From positions 496,001 through 560,000 of the forward strand of contig VNKQ01000013.1 in the NCBI GenBank assembly GCA_016508695.1: DNA of 64,000 bases. The letters run 5' to 3'. The stretch is from Hyphodiscus hymeniophilus (lineage: Eukaryota > Ascomycota > Leotiomycetes > Helotiales > Hyphodiscaceae). Positions within the stretch are counted from its first letter, which is position 1; each line of letters opens with the position of its first letter. The notes beneath the pieces are model-generated. The model ran no database searches. It was not told the DNA's origin and was given only the letters and a program-made list of their open reading frames with translations. Below, piece after piece: positions 1 to 12,102 of the stretch. A program made the translations under genes and the position numbers.

Positions 1-1008
1 CTTGGGGCTTCGGTTTACGGCCCTGTTTCGAGGCTGTGAGAAGGATGGCAGAGAGACGCGGGGGCGGATGGCGGGGGCGGATGGTGGGATAGTGATACAC
101 TCGAATCGTACTGAGGAGCAGGTGTGAATATTTGAGGGCATGTGATTTGGAAGTATTTTCTGCATGGCGAAATTCTTCTCTTCTTGCAGTGATTTGGAAG
201 GAGTGCGGCTGGGTTGATCGGCAACTGTGCCAGGGGCGGGTGATGGGCTCTTTGCATGAACGAGAGCGGGAAGAAAAGTAAGACCAAGGTAGAGAGTAGT
301 TGGAAATGACTTGCAGCTCATCTGCATCTTGCAACCATTGCGAGATAGAGTGTACCTGGAGAGTTGGTATTGGACTCGCCAATCTATTCAAGAAAGATCG
401 TCGCTGCGACCATATACCAAAACATAACCACCAGAACCATCACCCTATGATAATAGGCTCAGATGCCGAATGAAACAACCCCCGCGGCACAACTTAGGCG
501 CTGCGCAAAGGGAGCGATCGCATGGATGTTTATTTAAGCATATGTACCACTCCCGTTCCGGCGTTGTTGGATGGCGTAGCGTGAAAAGTGGGTGTGCCGC
601 TGCAGAGTTTGTGGTGCAGTATGCGACCCGGGTTTGTTTCATGTTTTCGGATGCAAGTCCGGTTGAAAATAGGTATCTTTTCTAAGATGGTGAGTATATT
701 GGGGTGCGGTTGGTGTATACCTAATCATTAAGAAGGAATACCTAGCGTTGATCCAAGGCTTTCTTGATGGCGACTATGCGCATGCAAGCAGAAATGCCCA
801 ATCCGTCGGTTTGCAACCCCATCTGCGGCCTCGGTGTCTTGTGACCTGATGAGAGATTTTTCTTGTCCAACGTTCGGATTTGACCGCAGTAAGTGTGCGG
901 TAGCCACGAATTTTTTGCTTTCTCATCTGTCGTCGACCATTTCTGGCAAATTCCAATTCTGAAAGGGGTATATTCCGATTCTAGTGATACAACATACCTC
1001 GACGTGTT
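1..1008. other. Intergenic, no gene supported
   Basis: No frame here shows a recognisable protein or a convincing exon. A short GC-rich direct repeat (GGGGGCGGATGG, twice near 60-82) is visible. The stretch is probably the 3' flank of the tRNA-synthetase gene and flank of a gene lying outside the window. Confidence 0.5.
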
Positions 1009-2638
1009 CTAACAGTCACATCTACCATGCCAACGAGGGAATGTAACGACTTCCCTGATATTCTGCTCTCCCGTTAGATAGCACAGAAGCCGATCGAATC
1101 CCAACCCAAATCCGCCATGAGGCACACTGCCCCAGCGTCTCAGGTCAATATACCACCTTAGGCTTCCAGCATCGTCTGATCTTGGATCGATCAATCCACT
1201 TGTGCGCATCCTCTCAAGAAGCCGCTCTAATCGATGTTCACGCATGGAACCGCCGACTATCTCGCAAATTTCTGGTAGTAGTAGGTCAAAACAGTCGACA
1301 GTTTCGCCATGGTTGGAAAGCGTGTTGGATGGCAGCATATAGAAGGGCTTGATTTTTTTTGGATAGTGAGTGACGAATACAGGGCCTCCCTCTCCAATGG
1401 TGGATGCTATCCACCTTTCATGTTCTGCCTGTAAACCTGACCCCCACTTTGGAACATGCTCGAACTCCCGAGGGGACTTCTGAAGTAGTTCGATCGCTGT
1501 CGAGTATGTTATAGTCGGCCATCGGCTAGAGTCGCGGATTATGCCTCGCCAACGTTCTTCTAGCTCTTTGGATCTCTCTGCAGCCTGTCCTGGCTCATCT
1601 CCTGGTCTTTTGCCGTAGAGGACGTCTTTGCCAACTCTGGAACGGTTCAGAGCACTGACGAGATTTTTCAGCATATCTTCTACTTGGAACATTACTTTCT
1701 CCATATCTTCTTCGAAGCTGATTTCTGCTTCCAGCATGTAAAACTCGCTCAGATGGCGCGCAGTATCACTCTTCTCGGCTCGGAACGTTGGGGATAACGT
1801 CCAAACATTGCCTACCGATTGTGCCAGAGCCTCAAGGTGTAATTGACTAGAGACTGTCAAATATTTTGGTGACTTGAAGAACGTTACATCTTGGCCTTCC
1901 TTAGCCGGAGGTTCCTCCGCAGTCTCAACCGAAAAGACTTCTCCGGCTCCCTCACAATCCGAGGAAGTAATTATGGGAGGGTGCGTTTGCGTAAACCTGC
2001 GTTCATGAAAATATTGAGTAACTTGAGCAATGCTTTCCGATCGAAACCGGAGTAGTGTAGAATTGAAAGGCGTCCGAGTTCGGAGGTGGGGCATTGTTCG
2101 GAGATATTCAGGAGTATGGTATTTCTTCTGCAGAGGAAAAGTCTGGCACACGTCTTAGTTTCCCCTCGTAGAAGATAGATATTATAGCCCTTACATACTG
2201 TAGGGTCTGCTGATCCAACAACATTAACTCCCTCGACGTGAAGTTCATGGCTTTGCGCTTTGGTATTTGGGGAAGGTTGCCACGAACCGCTCAACCTGAC
2301 AGCAGTACCGACTGAGAGACTATGGGTATTCTGCGTTAGTAGGTATCCGAATAGTAATGATTGTGAGACGAAACCTGCCTCTGGGATTGTTGAGGAGTAA
2401 GGAGAGCTTGCAACGGCTCAAGGGTCGAACCATCCCCGATTGAGGCAAAGGATATGTTCTTCAGGCTTCGGATTGAGCGAACATAGCCATTGACGATCAC
2501 ATTGTCCAGATCTCCATCTTTGCGGTCAAGGAGGTCTGAAACGGATACAGTGCTGGCATAATGGCGTACGCTGTCGCGAGGCGTGGAATGGAGAGGGATG
2601 ACACTTGAGTATCGCCATAAGCGTCGTGTCAGAAGCAT
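1009..2638 (-). CDS. SLM5: Asparaginyl-tRNA synthetase, mitochondrial
   Basis: Class II aminoacyl-tRNA synthetase that charges mitochondrial tRNA-Asn with asparagine. Three exons on the minus strand: 2638-2375, 2330-2199 and 2142-1009. The phases close, giving 509 residues, close to the roughly 490 of yeast Slm5. The intron 1 acceptor follows a perfect TACTAAC branch site. The first ~30 residues are rich in Arg, Ser and hydroxylated residues with no acidic residue, as in a mitochondrial presequence. An OB-fold tRNA-binding domain spans about residues 30-130. The joint of exons 2 and 3 restores the conserved DPTTFPLQKK segment. Class II motif 2 is seen as FRAEKSDTARHLSEFYMLEAE, and motif 3 as GGFGLGFDRLLCYLTG near the C-terminus. 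The gene is divergent from the PARG-like gene. The identification is firm; the yeast symbol is by homology. Confidence 0.93.
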
Positions 2639-3762
2639 TTTTCTTCTCTAGCCGCAGATATGAGGAGGCAACGTCGAGCCCGTAGGAGCCTGAGGCGTGG
2701 GGGCTGGTGATGGGCGGTGTATTTGTGACCGCTCTGTGAATATGGATATTCTTTGTTGTCAGCCTTGTTTACTCCGTACAGTACAAATTCCGAGTGAACG
2801 CGAGAAGTTTTTGTGGCACGTGCCATGCGTTGCTCTCTCAAGCGAATCAGCCGTGCTTCCAAGTTTCATATTTCACTCCGAACTTCTCTCTCCTCGCCCA
2901 GCCTCACTTCCCCCCTCGCTTCATCTAATCTGATCTGCATTTCTTGCCATAGATATTCTCTTCATCTCATCATAGTGTGCGCCTTCTTTCCTCGGAAGTT
3001 TTCCGAAGAGTCCGTCTTGGGCCAGGTACTTTCTCGATTTGTGGCCCCAATGAGACCTCTTCAAGTGTTGCTTTGCGGAGGAATGCAAGTGTGGTGCCCT
3101 ACATTGGTTTCCGTGTCTCTGTTGTACCAGATAGAGTATAGTCTCAATTCCCGGAAGCCGGAGGAGAGATCTGAGCGCCTTGGTATCATCTGTGTGCAAT
3201 GAGACAGACCTTTTGGGCGATTGAAAATGACAGATCTCACTCGCCAATCTGTGTACGACGTCGTCGGGTAGTACGATCGATCTTGGGACCCGGCAAGTTG
3301 CATACTTTGTTTCCTGTCGTCATCTGGCGACCGTTACGTTTTCATTTATTGGAACCCTGGGCTCTGCTTTTCTTTTCCTCCAAAACAAGCTTCCGCGGGT
3401 CGAGACCAGTATTCGTACTTTGATAGAGAGGTGTGTAGCCGGTGTTGCATACTGGATATCGGTCAGAAATTCGTCCAATGGCACACATGACTCTCATCTC
3501 TCTGGTTTATTCCCATTCACCCAAATTGAGACGTCAGGATTTGACAGGAATGGATAGCGTGATTGCTTTTGGCGGGCTATCATTAAAGCCTTTACTGAAT
3601 CCACCTCACATATAAAATGCGGATCCATGTTCAAGTGGGCTGGCGACTTGGGTTACTTACTATCCGAAGCTACTGCAAATACTCGAAACTCCATTTACTG
3701 TGCATAGTAAATGCGCTAATTTTCACGTCCGAGTATCGAAACAGCATTTGAGCTTCGTCAAT
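2639..3762. promoter_or_regulatory. Divergent promoter region
   Basis: These 1.1 kb separate the start codons of the AsnRS (-) and PARG-like (+) genes and must contain both promoters. The open frames present carry no recognisable domain. No specific operator was identified. Confidence 0.45.
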
Positions 3763-4957
3763 ATGCCACCGGCCAAGCTCAAGCCTTCCGAGATTGCTGC
3801 AGAAGCGAAGAAGACCTACATTCCTTACATTCGACAAAATTATAACACACAATGGCCCGCGCAGTCCTTCCTCTGCCATTCAGAGTCATTGGCCGCAGGA
3901 CCAGCCCAGATAACAAGACACTGTCGTTTCGGTATCTATGAAAATCTTAAGCCAACGCCCTGCAAAGTTCTAATTTGGCTAAATAGCGTTTTTTGATCGC
4001 GACCCCGTTGACGTCGCTCTCGATTGGGCTCCTACTGAAGATGTTCCAATCCCTGTTATAATGCCTGCGAATGACAAAAGACCTGGTGGAGACTGGGAGG
4101 CAGGAGTCATGGCACCCGAAGAATGCCTCTGCAGGAGAAGCAATTTATACTCAGCGATGACAACTGTTGCAGAAGGCAACTCGGTACCATCGAACTATCC
4201 GATTCCTTCGAAAGCAGGCATTTTCTCAGAAAAAGTTGGTTAGTCTCGCGTAGGTGTTGTGCTCCACCTTGGATGTTTTTGCTAATTCATTATCTACTCA
4301 GTTGTTTTTCGGTCCGGACCAGAAAAGTATGAGCTTTGGACCGAGTTCAAAGCACTTCCTGTTATATCGGTGTGCCCTGTCAAACGGCCAAAGCTTGATA
4401 GCTCAGGGAAGAAGTACTCATTCAAACAAGAGAAAGAACTTATGAGAGATAGTATTCGCACTTCTCTACGCATCGCCATTTACTATGGATACTACAATCT
4501 TTGTATTGGGAATTTTGGCTTAGGGCCTGGATTTAGGAACCCGCCAGAGGAGGTTGCAACAATGGTTGGTAATTTTTTATTATCTTCCTCCTTGTTTAAA
4601 TAGCTACGGGACCTTTTATCTCAAAAGCCATACACCATCGAATCAACTTTAATGCTTTCAAAATATACCAATTAAGCCCTGCTAACTCTGGCATGGTCGT
4701 AGTGGAAAGATGCTTTTCTCAAAGACCCCGAATTTCGTGGCCATTTCCAGGATATTGTGTTCGCCTTCGAATTCTCTGAAGGTTCAAATAGCGCCAGCTC
4801 CTCCAAGGGTTCTTCATCCAAATCTTCGAAAAGCTCTTCTTCAAAATCTAGTACCTCGTCTTCTTCGTCCCCTTCGTCATCGTCCTCTTCAGATCTAGAC
4901 ACCTTCCGACATGTGTTTAAGCCTGCTGTTATTCACGATGCTTTCAAGGCGCGGTGA
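3763..4957 (+). CDS. Microbial-type PARG catalytic domain protein (TIGR02452/DUF2263 family)
   Basis: The family adopts a macrodomain-like fold related to bacterial poly(ADP-ribose) glycohydrolases, so a role in removing ADP-ribose is likely but inferred. Exons: 3763-3931, 3987-4238, 4302-4564 and 4703-4957, giving 312 residues with all phases consistent. Visible signatures are PANDKRPGGDWEAG followed by the acidic pair in APEECLCRRSNLY (the counterpart of the catalytic Q-E-E loop, with Pro in place of Gln), VVFRSGPEKYELW, the basic segment KRPKLDSSGKKYSFKQEKEL, and IGNFGLGPGFRNPPEEVA. The start codon is the first Met of the conserved N-terminal block (MPPAKLKPSEIAAEAKKTY). Between residues about 250 and 290 lies a nearly pure Ser/Lys low-complexity insert, followed by a conserved-looking tail (FRHVFKPAVIHDAF). 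Nuclear or cytosolic location cannot be told. Confidence 0.85.
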
Positions 4958-7849
4958 GGAGGAACGGAGTACGGGGTTGGGAGTGCGACCTGGACTTATA
5001 GCTGGTCAGCGCTGTGTGTTGCTTGCTTGGTTATTTAATGATGCGTTAATGGCTCTTGTTCATTTTGTAACACTGCCGCTATGCGATAATCCCAAACCCG
5101 CTGTCTGAAATTCTAAATGCTTTGAGTGTCATGGCGCGTTGCGTTCTGCACACACTGTGTGTAGACGACCCGACCCCTCTCTTGTGATACGTCAGTTCCC
5201 CCGACATACGCCATCTGCAGCCACCTCCAACCTTGGAATTTCTGCTACACAACGCTGTGTAGGGGACTAAACCCCAACGTTCTCGCACTTTTCGCTATGC
5301 TAACAATTGCCCCAGTCGCTATATGCAGTGATCTTGCAGAATCCACCGACCGGGTTATCAACTTATCTCCATTCTCTGTTCCCCAGATCTGTGACCTATA
5401 GCGTTGTGATCTTCGCACCCGACTCTTCCAAATCCTCGTATGACAAGATTGGTGGCCGTGTCTCACAAATCTATGTGCACCCTTTCGCTTCCATTTCGAT
5501 CTGCATTTGTGATATTAATTTACACAGGACTTCAGAGGTTCTGGCAGCTCAGAATCAAATCAAAGATACCGGCGATCACTACCCCAGAAGAGTTCTCTTT
5601 GCACGATGAACTGGTCAGTCCCACCAATAAAAAATAATGGAGACCATGTCCACGAGCCCGCGTGAGGCACATAGTGACATAGCACAGCTGCACAGGACTT
5701 GCAGAATCTCATCGCTCTTGGGGTATTGCAGCCTTGCAGGATCGATCTTATGTGAAGAGAAATTATTTTACCGGAGTTGAATACCCGACGAACATGACTC
5801 CCCATAGTCCGGAATGGCACTCATGCAGAGACATTCACACAATGCCATTCTTTGGTTGACACAAGCCTTCGTTGTCAATAAAGAGCAAACCCAATCATGA
5901 GGTCTCTTGAGAACTGTGTCCATTTGTATCTGATTGTTCCAACTTTGCGCCCAGCCTCATGACATGGACTTTTGTTTGGTCAATGATCTGCGGATTTGTT
6001 CGAACCAAGAAAAGTAAGGCCAGCTTTGCTCAGCGTCTTGATTTGCCAATCTGGTCCTGGTACAAACATTGAGCTTTCCCTTGAGGATTGCTCGGTCTGT
6101 TTGTAGTGTTAATGAGGCTATGTGAGGTTTTCTCCTTGCTGTTACGTGACGTTGAAATGTTTTAATATATAGGACATCCAGACTCCTGAGACACGGGATA
6201 TTGTAGAATCTCAATGAGATTAAATTCTCTTGACCTATCCATCGGGCAACCATTCAAAGGCGATCGATCCAAATACGACTTAGAGCCGTCTCTAATGCAA
6301 TAACAACACGACACTAGCCCTGGAGGGTTTACAGCGCAACTGTATTCAGAGATTCCATGATGTAGAACTTGTTAAAAAAAGTTTCTCAAGCTCGTTTTAA
6401 AGCTCTGAATCTTTCCACTCCACAAAACCATCTAAGCAGGATTGATTATTCATACCTCTCTTCTTAATACGTGATATACAATATCCTCTTGCTTAGAGAT
6501 GAAGTCTACTGGGGCTCTTACCTTCTGGCACTTTCACTTCCCAAGGCGAGACTTAGACTTTATTTGTCCCAATGACGGCCAATGGAGTCTGAAGCGATGT
6601 AGACGCCCACATGAAAAGACCGGAACGAGCCGGTTTTGGACTCTCCACCATTATAGTCAACCAATAAAACAATTATCGAGAACCATACCATCCAATAAAG
6701 ACTCCACTTCCATAAACAATGTCAACACTGAGGACCCCGTTGCCTGGACCATTGGCCCTACCATACAACCATTTTCATCAACGATGAATGTGTCTTCGAG
6801 ATGAGCACAGACCTCTTGAAAAAGTCTTTGTTATTCGGCTATAGCGCTCAGTCATAACGGTAATTTGCTCGAATCAAGACTTAAGAGAGGGCAGATTCTT
6901 GCATCACAAGTTCATACCACGTACCCTGGCAATTACCAATTTTCGAGTTTTGGCTTAAGAACGCACGACTAACAGACATAGAAGGAGCCTCCTCCACAAT
7001 GACTTTCTTTTCGAGCCTCGAAACTGAATCTAATATGCCCCAGGACCTCTACCTTGGTGGTTGTCCAGGTACTGGCGATTGCTCTGCTGGTGATAGTCAA
7101 GAAATATTTGTAACCAAGCTTGATTTGAAACTTTAAAGTCTTATTGAATGCTATCTCCTCGCCAGCTGCTTACAATATCCCCGATCACAGAATGCAATTA
7201 TCGATGTCCTTGTCACCCGCTATATGGACATGCCATAAGAAGACATTTGGGTCCATGTCCACAAGTTGCATAACCTGTACGAGTTTTATGAAACAAATTA
7301 ACTACAAACCGGCTGGCTATTGGCTCTAAGTTTGACAATTTGTAACATTCCAATTCGAATATGGCTATGAGGATTATGTGAACTTATTATTATCCAGTCC
7401 TTACGGTACCTTACCTTTCTGTATATCCATATGATCCCTAGTAATAGCAGAGCTTGGATATGAGAATCAACTCTCTTGAGCTGGGTCATTATGTATACGC
7501 TCGGGAATGCATTGTCTTGTGTTCCATCTATATACATTAAACAATGCTTTGAGCACATCCCGCGGCTTGTATATCGCTTCGGCGCGTCATAAGTGGAATT
7601 GCCGTACTGCAGTCAACGATACGAAGGACCACGAGTGAATTTCATTCAAATCTGACTCACAGACAGCTACTAGTCAGCGCTCGCTAGTAGTCGAGATAGC
7701 AGCGTCTATGTCTCTATAAATGGAGATATCTCCCGAGCAACTCAAAACTACGGCTTATTTACCGCAACTCCTTCCTCAATAACCTTTCACCGGTGAATCG
7801 CAACACCCCACAAACTGCTCCCTTTAATAATAATAAGCAAGTAAACGAT
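4958..7849. other. Long intergenic region, no gene supported
   Basis: About 2.9 kb without a recognisable gene. Several 60-100 codon open frames exist (for example 5307-5609 and 6499-6804 on the plus strand) but none shows a domain, splice-consistent extension or convincing composition. Two hairpin-like inverted repeats built on CTGTGTAG occur near 5146-5162 and 5244-5262, in the 3' flank of the PARG-like gene. Confidence 0.4.
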
Positions 7850-9321
7850 ATGGATTATCGCAGAGCTCTAATATCCAACCCAGTGGTTGTGGCGAAACAA
7901 AAAGCTGCTGAAAATGCTCGGGTTATCAACGAGAGAAACGCTCGGCAAGCTCTTATCACATTAGACCTTGAGTCGAAGAACATCCTACGCAAGTTGCCAC
8001 TTGGTAAGTAGACTTTACCATCTGCTACAGGCTGTGCTAAATCTCCTTAGAAATTCGGAACAAGATCTGGTCACTCCTCCTCCGACGACCTGCTACTATT
8101 GCCCCTGGCAAAGTTCTTTATCACGAGAATTGGCACCGTCCAGGTGGCTATCAAGGCTACAAGTACCAGTGGCATGAGCTTCCTCAGGAAGAGATCAATC
8201 GCCCTGGTACATACACCGGTAATGAGTTCGTGCCCGATTACTTCTATGGAAATCACAAGAGCAAAGTCACAATCATGACTGCCACGACCCCAACCTCAAG
8301 ACAAGCTGATGCCATTCTTCGTGGTGGATCTTCCCTCCCTTTTACACTTCCAGAGGATTTTGGAAAACAAGTTGGATGCGACGTAATTCTGCGTGGGGCA
8401 ACTGGGAATCAATTTCCACAAGTCCTTAACCGTGTCGAGCACACTGTCTCCGCACTGAGTGGCCTTGCAATCTTGAGAGTCAACAAGCAAGTCTCGTCCG
8501 AATGTCGAGAAATTCTTTATGGAGGAAATAGTTTTGCGTTCGGCACTGGACATCGCATCCCGTTCATCAATGATTATCAAAAATGTGATGAGTTGGCACA
8601 CTTCCCCCATTGGATACCAGGTTTACCCAGACACAACGGCTGTCCCCAAACACCTCGCCAGACCATCAAAGCGATTGATCGGATGTTTGTACATGGTGGT
8701 TTCCGTCCCAAGTTTGTGGCTAGAAATCCACTTCTTCAATTTCTGAATAAGATCGGCCTGGAAAACGCTCGACTCTTGACCAAGGTTAAGATCGAGGCCT
8801 GTATGAAACCAGTTTTCAACTACCCTCCAGAATACCTTGAATGGCCCAGACCTGTCGGGTTTGCTCGGATGCTACCCATTCTCACAACGGTGTTAAAGCA
8901 CGCTTGTCCTAACCTTCGAGAATTGACGCTACATATGGAAGACAAAGCGTGGGATAAGAATTACGAGAAGAATATGGTCTGGGATGATGATTTGTATAAC
9001 AGTTCCGGTTTGACAGATGAGGAGCTGATCGACGAGGTGGTTGAGAAAGCTGTCACCACATTGGACGGGTTGAAAGTCCTCCAATTGAGCGGCTTCCAAC
9101 ACTTCCAGTGTCTTTATGGCAATCTTTTACAGAAGTCCTCCGAAGAGGCGGTCGACGAGTCTGGGGATGAATGGGGAAAATCTACCAGATGGATGAAGAT
9201 TGTAGAGGAAAGAGCGGAGCGCGGAACCGACTCGGGAACGACTGCCACGCCGACCGTGGTGCAAACGTCAGACATACCAATCTTCGGTAGCCAAGGTGGA
9301 GCGGTTCTTGCTGGTAAATAA
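7850..9321 (+). CDS. 2EXR/F-box-like protein of unknown function
   Basis: Two exons, 7850-8003 and 8051-9321, give 474 residues. The intron has a GTAAGT donor and its removal rebuilds LRKLPLEIRNKIWSLLL, a motif typical of fungal 2EXR/F-box-like proteins (Leu-Pro-x-Glu-Ile-Arg-x-x-Ile-Trp). Around residue 190 comes ILRVNKQVSSECREILYGGN, the usual companion motif of this large family (a retained-intermediate helix pair followed by a short strand). The middle contains KVKIEA and LRELTLHME segments that look like degenerate leucine-rich strands. The C-terminal ~60 residues are low-complexity and Thr/Ser rich. The start is the first ATG of the frame; an in-frame GTG lies upstream. These proteins are abundant in ascomycetes and mostly uncharacterised. 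No partner or pathway can be inferred from its neighbours. Confidence 0.8.
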
Positions 9322-9979
9322 CATGGTGAAACATATTGTATGGAGGCAGGAACAGGTAACAGACGAGGCCGGTAGGGTGGCGTGCGTGGCCGAGGTCATT
9401 GCCGAAGAAAAGGGGCCTAAATTTGTTGGCTTTCAGAAACCTATATGTTGTCCAAAGTTAAGAGACAATAACACATGACAAGAGACATTGTAGAAAACTA
9501 TCAATCTTGTGGACTCTAGGTCAACCAAGTAGAAAATATCAAAACCCCGCTCTTTCAATAATGGAATCCCTCTGCGAGTTAAAAGCTTTGAGCCAGTCGG
9601 AAACTTTTCTCAGTAATCTTATACAACTACTTTCAATCCTCGTGGGGCGCCAAGTTAATTTAAGTAGGTTGCTTAGAGCCAGAAAGTCCTAAGTGTCTCA
9701 ATAGGTGCAGTGACGGTTGGTAAGGAGATCGTAGGAAGCTCCCTAAACTCCTAGTCGTTCCTTCCTTCACCCATAAACATTCATGGTTTGAAGCATCCGT
9801 TCATTCATCTTACGGTAAGGTAGCTTCTATTTGAATTAAAGTTTGACGGTCCTCATTCCGGGGATTTGAAGATCTTGATTGGTTTAAACATCCGAGCTAC
9901 TCGTCCTTGACTCTTCTCGCCTGTGTTGGGCAGCTGGGCTTGCAGAGCTGATATCAGACGAATTGAAACTCCCCACGAA
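9322..9979. other. Intergenic between convergent genes
   Basis: Spacer between the 3' ends of the 2EXR-like gene (+) and the FAD oxidoreductase gene (-). No gene or structured element recognised. Confidence 0.5.
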
Positions 9980-11792
9980 TCATTCAGCAAAAAGATAGAT
10001 ATGACCAATCTCATTCCAAGAACCCCAAATGTTATTCAGACTCTCCGCCAGACTCGGATGTGCCCAAACGGCATCCCGCATGTTTTCCCATCCCACATTC
10101 CCCATGATAGCCATCTGCACAACAGCCATAACCTCTCCACCCTCGAGACCTAAGCACGTGAAGCCTAAAATCAAGCCTGTCTCTTCATCGACAACAGCCT
10201 TCATCATACCCCTACTCTCATCCGTCTCCAGGGCCCTCGCTACATAACTCACCGGCATTTTCGCGACTTTGATGCGTTTCGGATTGTCTGGGTACAGAGC
10301 ACGAGCTTCATGTTCATGCAGGCCAATGTGTCCAAGTTGAGGATCTGTATAGACCACATAAGGCACCAATCTGTTCTTCGTCGAAAGTCTCGCCGTTGCC
10401 GAAGGAGAGCTGATGATGTTCTTTTGGATTATGCGGAAGTCGTCGTACGAAATATGCGTGAAAGCAGGCGGGCCTTTGACGTCTCCCAAAGCCCAAACTC
10501 CCTCAGCACTGGTCTCCAGGTATTCGTTCGTCTCAATGTAACCCTTCTTGTTCGTCTTAATCCCAGCAGCTTCCAGATTCAAGGAATCCGAATTCGGGAT
10601 CCGCCCAGCAGCGAACAGGATATGGGTTCCATGCAAGATTTCCACCTTGTCTTTCGTCTGGACAGCAAGATCAAAACTCCCCGAGGAGGTTGATAAAGTA
10701 TTCAACGCTTCACTCTCAAGCATAACTGTCAAACCATCTTCCCTTAGGATATCTGTCAAACAGTCCGCAACTTCCGTATCTTCTCGTCCCAAAAGTTGTT
10801 TTCCTCTCTGCACAATAGTCACCTCGGACCCGAGTCGCCTGAAAAGCTGTGCAAACTCTACTCCCACATACCCACCTCCAATAACAACCAAATGCGTAGG
10901 CACGACATCTAATTCCTGTATGCTGGTGGAATCCAGCACGCGGCTCGGGTCAAGAGAACCAAGACCCTCGAGTTTCGGCGGTGCAGGCCGTTCGCCGACA
11001 TTGATGAAGATCTTGTTCCCCTCAATTTCTTTCACACTCCCATCATTCATCTCCACCCTGAGCGTCCTCGATCCAGAAAATGCCGCTTCACCCATCAAAA
11101 CCTCCACGCCAGCACTTTGCGTACGACTTTCGTTCCCTCCCCGGAAACTGGTCACAATATCCCGTTTGCGTTGGCGCACTTTTATCATATCGACGGAAAC
11201 CTCATTGGCTTCTCCTTGCGAGGTATGAACTCCATAATCCCCGCCCCGTCTCGCAAGATAGGCAGCTCGACCAGATGCTACCATGGTCTTAGTGGGGGTA
11301 CATCCTTCATTCACGCAGCAGCCTCCGACTGTAGATTGTCGAGATTAGCATTACTTCTATCAGTGGGGAAATTACGAGATCGAAAGTGTGGAGGAAACAA
11401 TCATCCAATCACACAGTAATTCTTTCCCAATCATTCAGAAGCTTGAAGCGATTACGACTGTGTGTAGGCATTACCACCACCACCTTTCACAACTGTGGAA
11501 ACAGTCTCACAGAGTCCAAAAAACTTCGAGGATACCTACTATGGGTCCTTTCTATGAGAGCGGTGCGATGGCCTGCTTTGGCGAAGGCGCCTGCTAGGGG
11601 CGTCCCGCCTTGTCCAGAGCCAATTATGATTGCGTCGTATTTCGTTGACATTTTCCTGATTCGAGAGTGACTGAGATTTTGGGAGAAAGATGAGGGATTG
11701 GAACTGCTCTCGAGGAAGGTTGGGTATGAGAATGGAGTTGGCCTTGAAAGTTTGGCGGATAGTTTGAGGTGCGGAAGGAAGCGGGGGAGCAT
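9980..11792 (-). CDS. Class I pyridine nucleotide-disulfide oxidoreductase (mercuric reductase / dihydrolipoamide dehydrogenase-like)
   Basis: FAD- and NAD(P)H-binding flavoprotein. Two exons on the minus strand, 11792-11540 and 11328-9980, give 533 residues; the 211-bp intron is unusually long for this region. After a ~47-residue basic, Ser-rich leader (possible mitochondrial presequence, otherwise translation from Met48) comes the FAD dinucleotide fold IIIGSGQGGTPLA. The redox-active disulfide motif GGCCVNEGCTPTK follows (Cys89 and Cys94, with an extra Cys88). Then come the second nucleotide fold VVIGGGYVGVEFAQ, the FAD-binding ALGDV segment and the C-terminal interface motif AHPSLAESLNN with the catalytic His-Glu pair. 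The Thr-Pro-Thr-Lys after the second Cys resembles the 'mercuric reductase-like' subgroup, but the N-terminal metal-binding domain and C-terminal Cys pair of true MerA are absent. The true substrate is therefore unknown. A Copia element sits about 200 bp upstream of its start codon. Confidence 0.88.
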
Positions 11793-11993
11793 TCCCGATG
11801 AGGAAAGAAGTGAGGGTATGGGGAGATTTACATGAAATTCTCAGGACATCTATAGAGATAATATATGTCTAAAGCTTGAAGTTTGCATCAGCTGCGTTTA
11901 TTGATTATTACTCCTTGGCCCTTCGTTCATTGTCATCTGAATAATCACCCCGCATTTGGCGGTGTGGGGCAGCAGAACCCCTGAAAACTGTCT

Positions 11994-11998
11994 ACGGT
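11994..11998. repeat. Left target-site duplication of Copia element (ACGGT)
   Basis: ACGGT directly precedes the 5' LTR and is repeated directly after the 3' LTR at 17435-17439. A 5-bp duplication is the standard product of Ty1/Copia integrase. Confidence 0.92.
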
Positions 11999-12102
11999 TG
12001 TCAAGAATACCTGAATAAGCACTTAGTAATCACTCTTATATATTGGAGAAATCTCTGCAATACTAAGAGTTAGTTATCGAATATATCACTCAATTCGTAA
12101 TA
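11999..12102 (+). repeat. 5' LTR of Copia element
   Basis: 104 bp, aligned without gaps to the 3' LTR. It differs at four positions, every one a T here against C in the 3' LTR; three are in CpA context. Begins TGTC; the terminal CA has become TA. Confidence 0.95.

Noticed and set aside
3900..3990. Possible frameshift in exon 1 of the PARG-like gene
   Set aside because: Another frame reads DNKTLSF, but the annotated frame splices in phase to FFDRDPVDVALDW without any indel.
10548..11228. 226-codon plus-strand open frame
   Set aside because: Lies antisense to the flavoprotein exon 2, has Ser/Pro-rich shadow composition and no domain.
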